Below, piece by piece: positions 62,341 to 64,000 of a stretch of 64,000 nt of DNA. The DNA is taken from NCBI RefSeq assembly GCF_029889905.1, contig NZ_JARANZ010000001.1, forward strand, positions 434,001-498,000. Direction: 5' to 3'. A program made the translations under genes and the position numbers. Position 1 is the stretch's first letter. The number at the start of each line of letters is the position of its first letter. A model generated the notes under the pieces. The model worked only from the letters and a program-made list of their open reading frames with translations, did no database searches and was not told where the DNA came from. The DNA comes from Chromohalobacter sp. 11-W. GTDB taxonomy: Bacteria > Pseudomonadota > Gammaproteobacteria > Pseudomonadales > Halomonadaceae.

Positions 62341-63810
62341 TCAGTCCCCCGGTCCGCATTCCATGCAGCGCTCGACGATCGCCGGCCCCAACTGGAGCTT
62401 GGCGTTGAGGTCGCGCAGCGCGGTGCGCAAGCCTTCCTCGACGACCGGGTGATAAAACGGCATCTCCAGCATCTCGCTGACAGTCAGGCGTTGCTGATGT
62501 GCCCAAGCGAGCAGGTGGCCCAAGTGCTCGGCGCGCGGCCCGAATATCTCGGCGCCGAGGAACAACCCGGAACCCTGCTCGGCATATACATGCATCAGCC
62601 CCTTGTTCATGCGCATGACCCGTGAACGTCCCTGGCCCTCGAAGGACACCTCGCCAACGGCGAAGCACTCACAGTCGCCATAGCGCGCTTCTAATTGAGG
62701 ATAGCTCATCCCCACCGTGGCAATCTGCGGGTCACTGAAGACCACACCTAGTGGCGTGCGGCGGTGCCCAGCCCTGATATCAGGGTAGCGACCGGCATTG
62801 TCGCCAGCGATGCGCCCTTCGTCGGAGGCCTCGTGGAGAAGCGGCAACTCATGATTGACGTCGCCAGCGATGAATACATGGCTGGGCGCGTCTTGGTCGT
62901 TACGGCATTGCAGCGTGTGGCGGTTGTACACCGGCACGCCACGGGCATCGAGCGTGAGATGGGCAGCCTCGATGTCGAGGTTGTCGAGGTTGGGGCGTCG
63001 CCCGGTCGCGGCGAGAAGGTAGTCGAAGTGCTCGGTCAGGTGTTCACCGGTCTCGCGTTCGATGAAGGTGATGACCACGCTGTCGCCGTCACGCTCGATA
63101 GACTCGACGGTGGCGTCGGGGTCGACATAAAGCTCGTCGTTGAACGCTTGCTCGGCGTAGTCACGAATCGCGGTGTCCTGGAGTGGCCCCAGCGCGCCTC
63201 CCACGCCGAAGATGCGTAGACGAACGCCGAGCCGGTGGAGCGCCTGTCCCAGTTCGAGACCGATGACTCCAGGGCCGAACAGGGCCACCGACTCGGGCAG
63301 GTTTTCCCACTCGAAGACGTCGTCGTTGATCACCAGGCGGTCGCCGGCGGCCTCGAAGAAACCGGGATAGGTGGGACGCGAGCCGGAGGCGATGACGATT
63401 TTGTCGGCTTCGACGCGGATTTCTTCATCGACGATCAGCGTGTTGGCATCGGCGAAGCGGGCATAACCGCGTAGCTTGTCGCTGTCGGGGATGCCGTCGA
63501 CTGACTCGATCACAAAGCTCACGAAGCGGTCACGTTCGCGGCGAACACGGTCCATCACTGCCCGTCCGTCGACCGTAACTTCGCCGCTGACATTAACGCC
63601 GAAGGGTGCCGTGTCGCGGGCATGGTGTGCGGTCTCGGCGGCCGCGATCAGCAACTTGGATGGCATGCAACCGACGCGTGCACAGGTTGTGCCATAGGGG
63701 CCGCCTTCGAGCATCACGACCGAATCGGTATGTGCCTTGGCGGCACGATAGGCGCCGAGACCTGCGGTTCCGGCGCCGATGATGGCGACATCCACCTTGC
63801 GTACTTCCAT
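62341..63810 (-). CDS. Pyridine nucleotide-disulfide oxidoreductase, dihydrolipoyl dehydrogenase-like
   Basis: 489 aa from ATG 63810 (MEVRKVDVAIIGAGTAGLGAYRAA). It has FAD and NAD motifs and the redox pair in TTCARVGCMPSKLLIAA, plus [20 protein letters not shown]. The C-terminal FYHPVVEEGLRTAL holds the catalytic His. It is distinct from the lpdA of the TCA cluster (GGTCLNVGC) and not linked to a dehydrogenase complex. It may serve as an alternate Lpd or related thiol/quinone reductase; no merA mercury genes are near. AGGACACAGG lies before the start. The 190 bp beyond it to the window end hold nothing recognised. Confidence 0.9.
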   Translation of the reverse strand: MEVRKVDVAIIGAGTAGLGAYRAAKAHTDSVVMLEGGPYGTTCARVGCMPSKLLIAAAETAHHARDTAPFGVNVSGEVTVDGRAVMDRVRRERDRFVSFVIESVDGIPDSDKLRGYARFADANTLIVDEEIRVEADKIVIASGSRPTYPGFFEAAGDRLVINDDVFEWENLPESVALFGPGVIGLELGQALHRLGVRLRIFGVGGALGPLQDTAIRDYAEQAFNDELYVDPDATVESIERDGDSVVITFIERETGEHLTEHFDYLLAATGRRPNLDNLDIEAAHLTLDARGVPVYNRHTLQCRNDQDAPSHVFIAGDVNHELPLLHEASDEGRIAGDNAGRYPDIRAGHRRTPLGVVFSDPQIATVGMSYPQLEARYGDCECFAVGEVSFEGQGRSRVMRMNKGLMHVYAEQGSGLFLGAEIFGPRAEHLGHLLAWAHQQRLTVSEMLEMPFYHPVVEEGLRTALRDLNAKLQLGPAIVERCMECGPGD

Positions 63811-64000
63811 GCCTGTGTCCTCGTTGAATCGTCGGTTGTGAAATGAGCGTGCCGTCGCGTGTCGCTTGGCTACCTGAAAGCGCGGGTAGTATGCCGAGGA
63901 GTCGATCAATGATGAATTTGATTAAAATTAAATTTCTGATAGATAAAAACGATGGAGGGGTGGCGGCTTGAAAGTCGGTCTCATGCCTTCATGTAAGAGG

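Overview
The window looks like chromosome of a high-GC gammaproteobacterium. Family content and protein style fit the Halomonadaceae (Halomonas/Chromohalobacter): acidic proteins, a nag locus with a multidomain PTS, ycjX-ycjF, SUF with SufT, rimK-rimB, and short PutA with PutP. The organism is inferred from gene families and was not searched. No phage, transposase, CRISPR array or plasmid genes were seen. Most of the window is core metabolism in compact operons.

Layout: 1-4480 holds the 3' part of a LysR gene, gltX, a tRNA-Ala/tRNA-Glu unit with its own promoter and terminator, and citrate synthase on the minus strand. 4700-16580 is a complete TCA block, sdhCDAB-sucAB-lpd-sucCD. Several hairpins punctuate it and a strong terminator closes it. 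16650-19530 (minus) is a translationally overlapped trio: a GT4 glycosyltransferase, a DUF2334 deacetylase and an LPG-synthase-type membrane protein. Then come rnb (RNase II) and an NAD(P)-binding protein. 22560-30025 is a GlcNAc utilisation operon: a GntR regulator with candidate operators, nagA, a SIS-type deaminase, an EIIA-HPr-EI fusion and an EIICB. It carries local PTS components for uptake and phosphorylation followed by deacetylation and deamination.

30060-38945 is a more accessory stretch. It holds two LysR genes, each divergent from a hydrolase (alpha/beta and MBL), a dienelactone hydrolase, an O-methyltransferase, a chalcone-isomerase-like secreted protein, an M42 peptidase and a HAD phosphatase. 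It contains an old duplication scar in which the 5' end of the HAD gene is repeated 2.3 kb upstream. 38957-42000 (minus) has a universal stress protein and ycjX-ycjF. 42022-48194 is the SUF Fe-S operon (Rrf2 regulator, sufBCDS, sufT). Its promoter overlaps an IscR type-I-like site and lies near a Fur-box-like site. 48200-54870 carries a SanA-like protein, rimK-rimB, DUF3549, yqcC, an OmpW-like porin, and a GT2/GtrA pair. 54900-60750 is proline catabolism (putP, putA, an AraC regulator). The end holds tRNA-Gly(CCC), a CBS protein and a second Lpd-like flavoprotein.

The most unusual structure is a tandem array just downstream of tRNA-Gly (61284-61541). Each 79-94 bp unit carries the 3' end of the tRNA with an extra hairpin inserted in the T-loop. 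It resembles in design the tRNA-tail repeats after E. coli tyrT. Other points worth checking are the two-lipoyl-domain SucB, the NagE with a second IIB domain lacking its cysteine, the triple hairpin between sdhB and sucA, and candidate operators at several divergent promoters.
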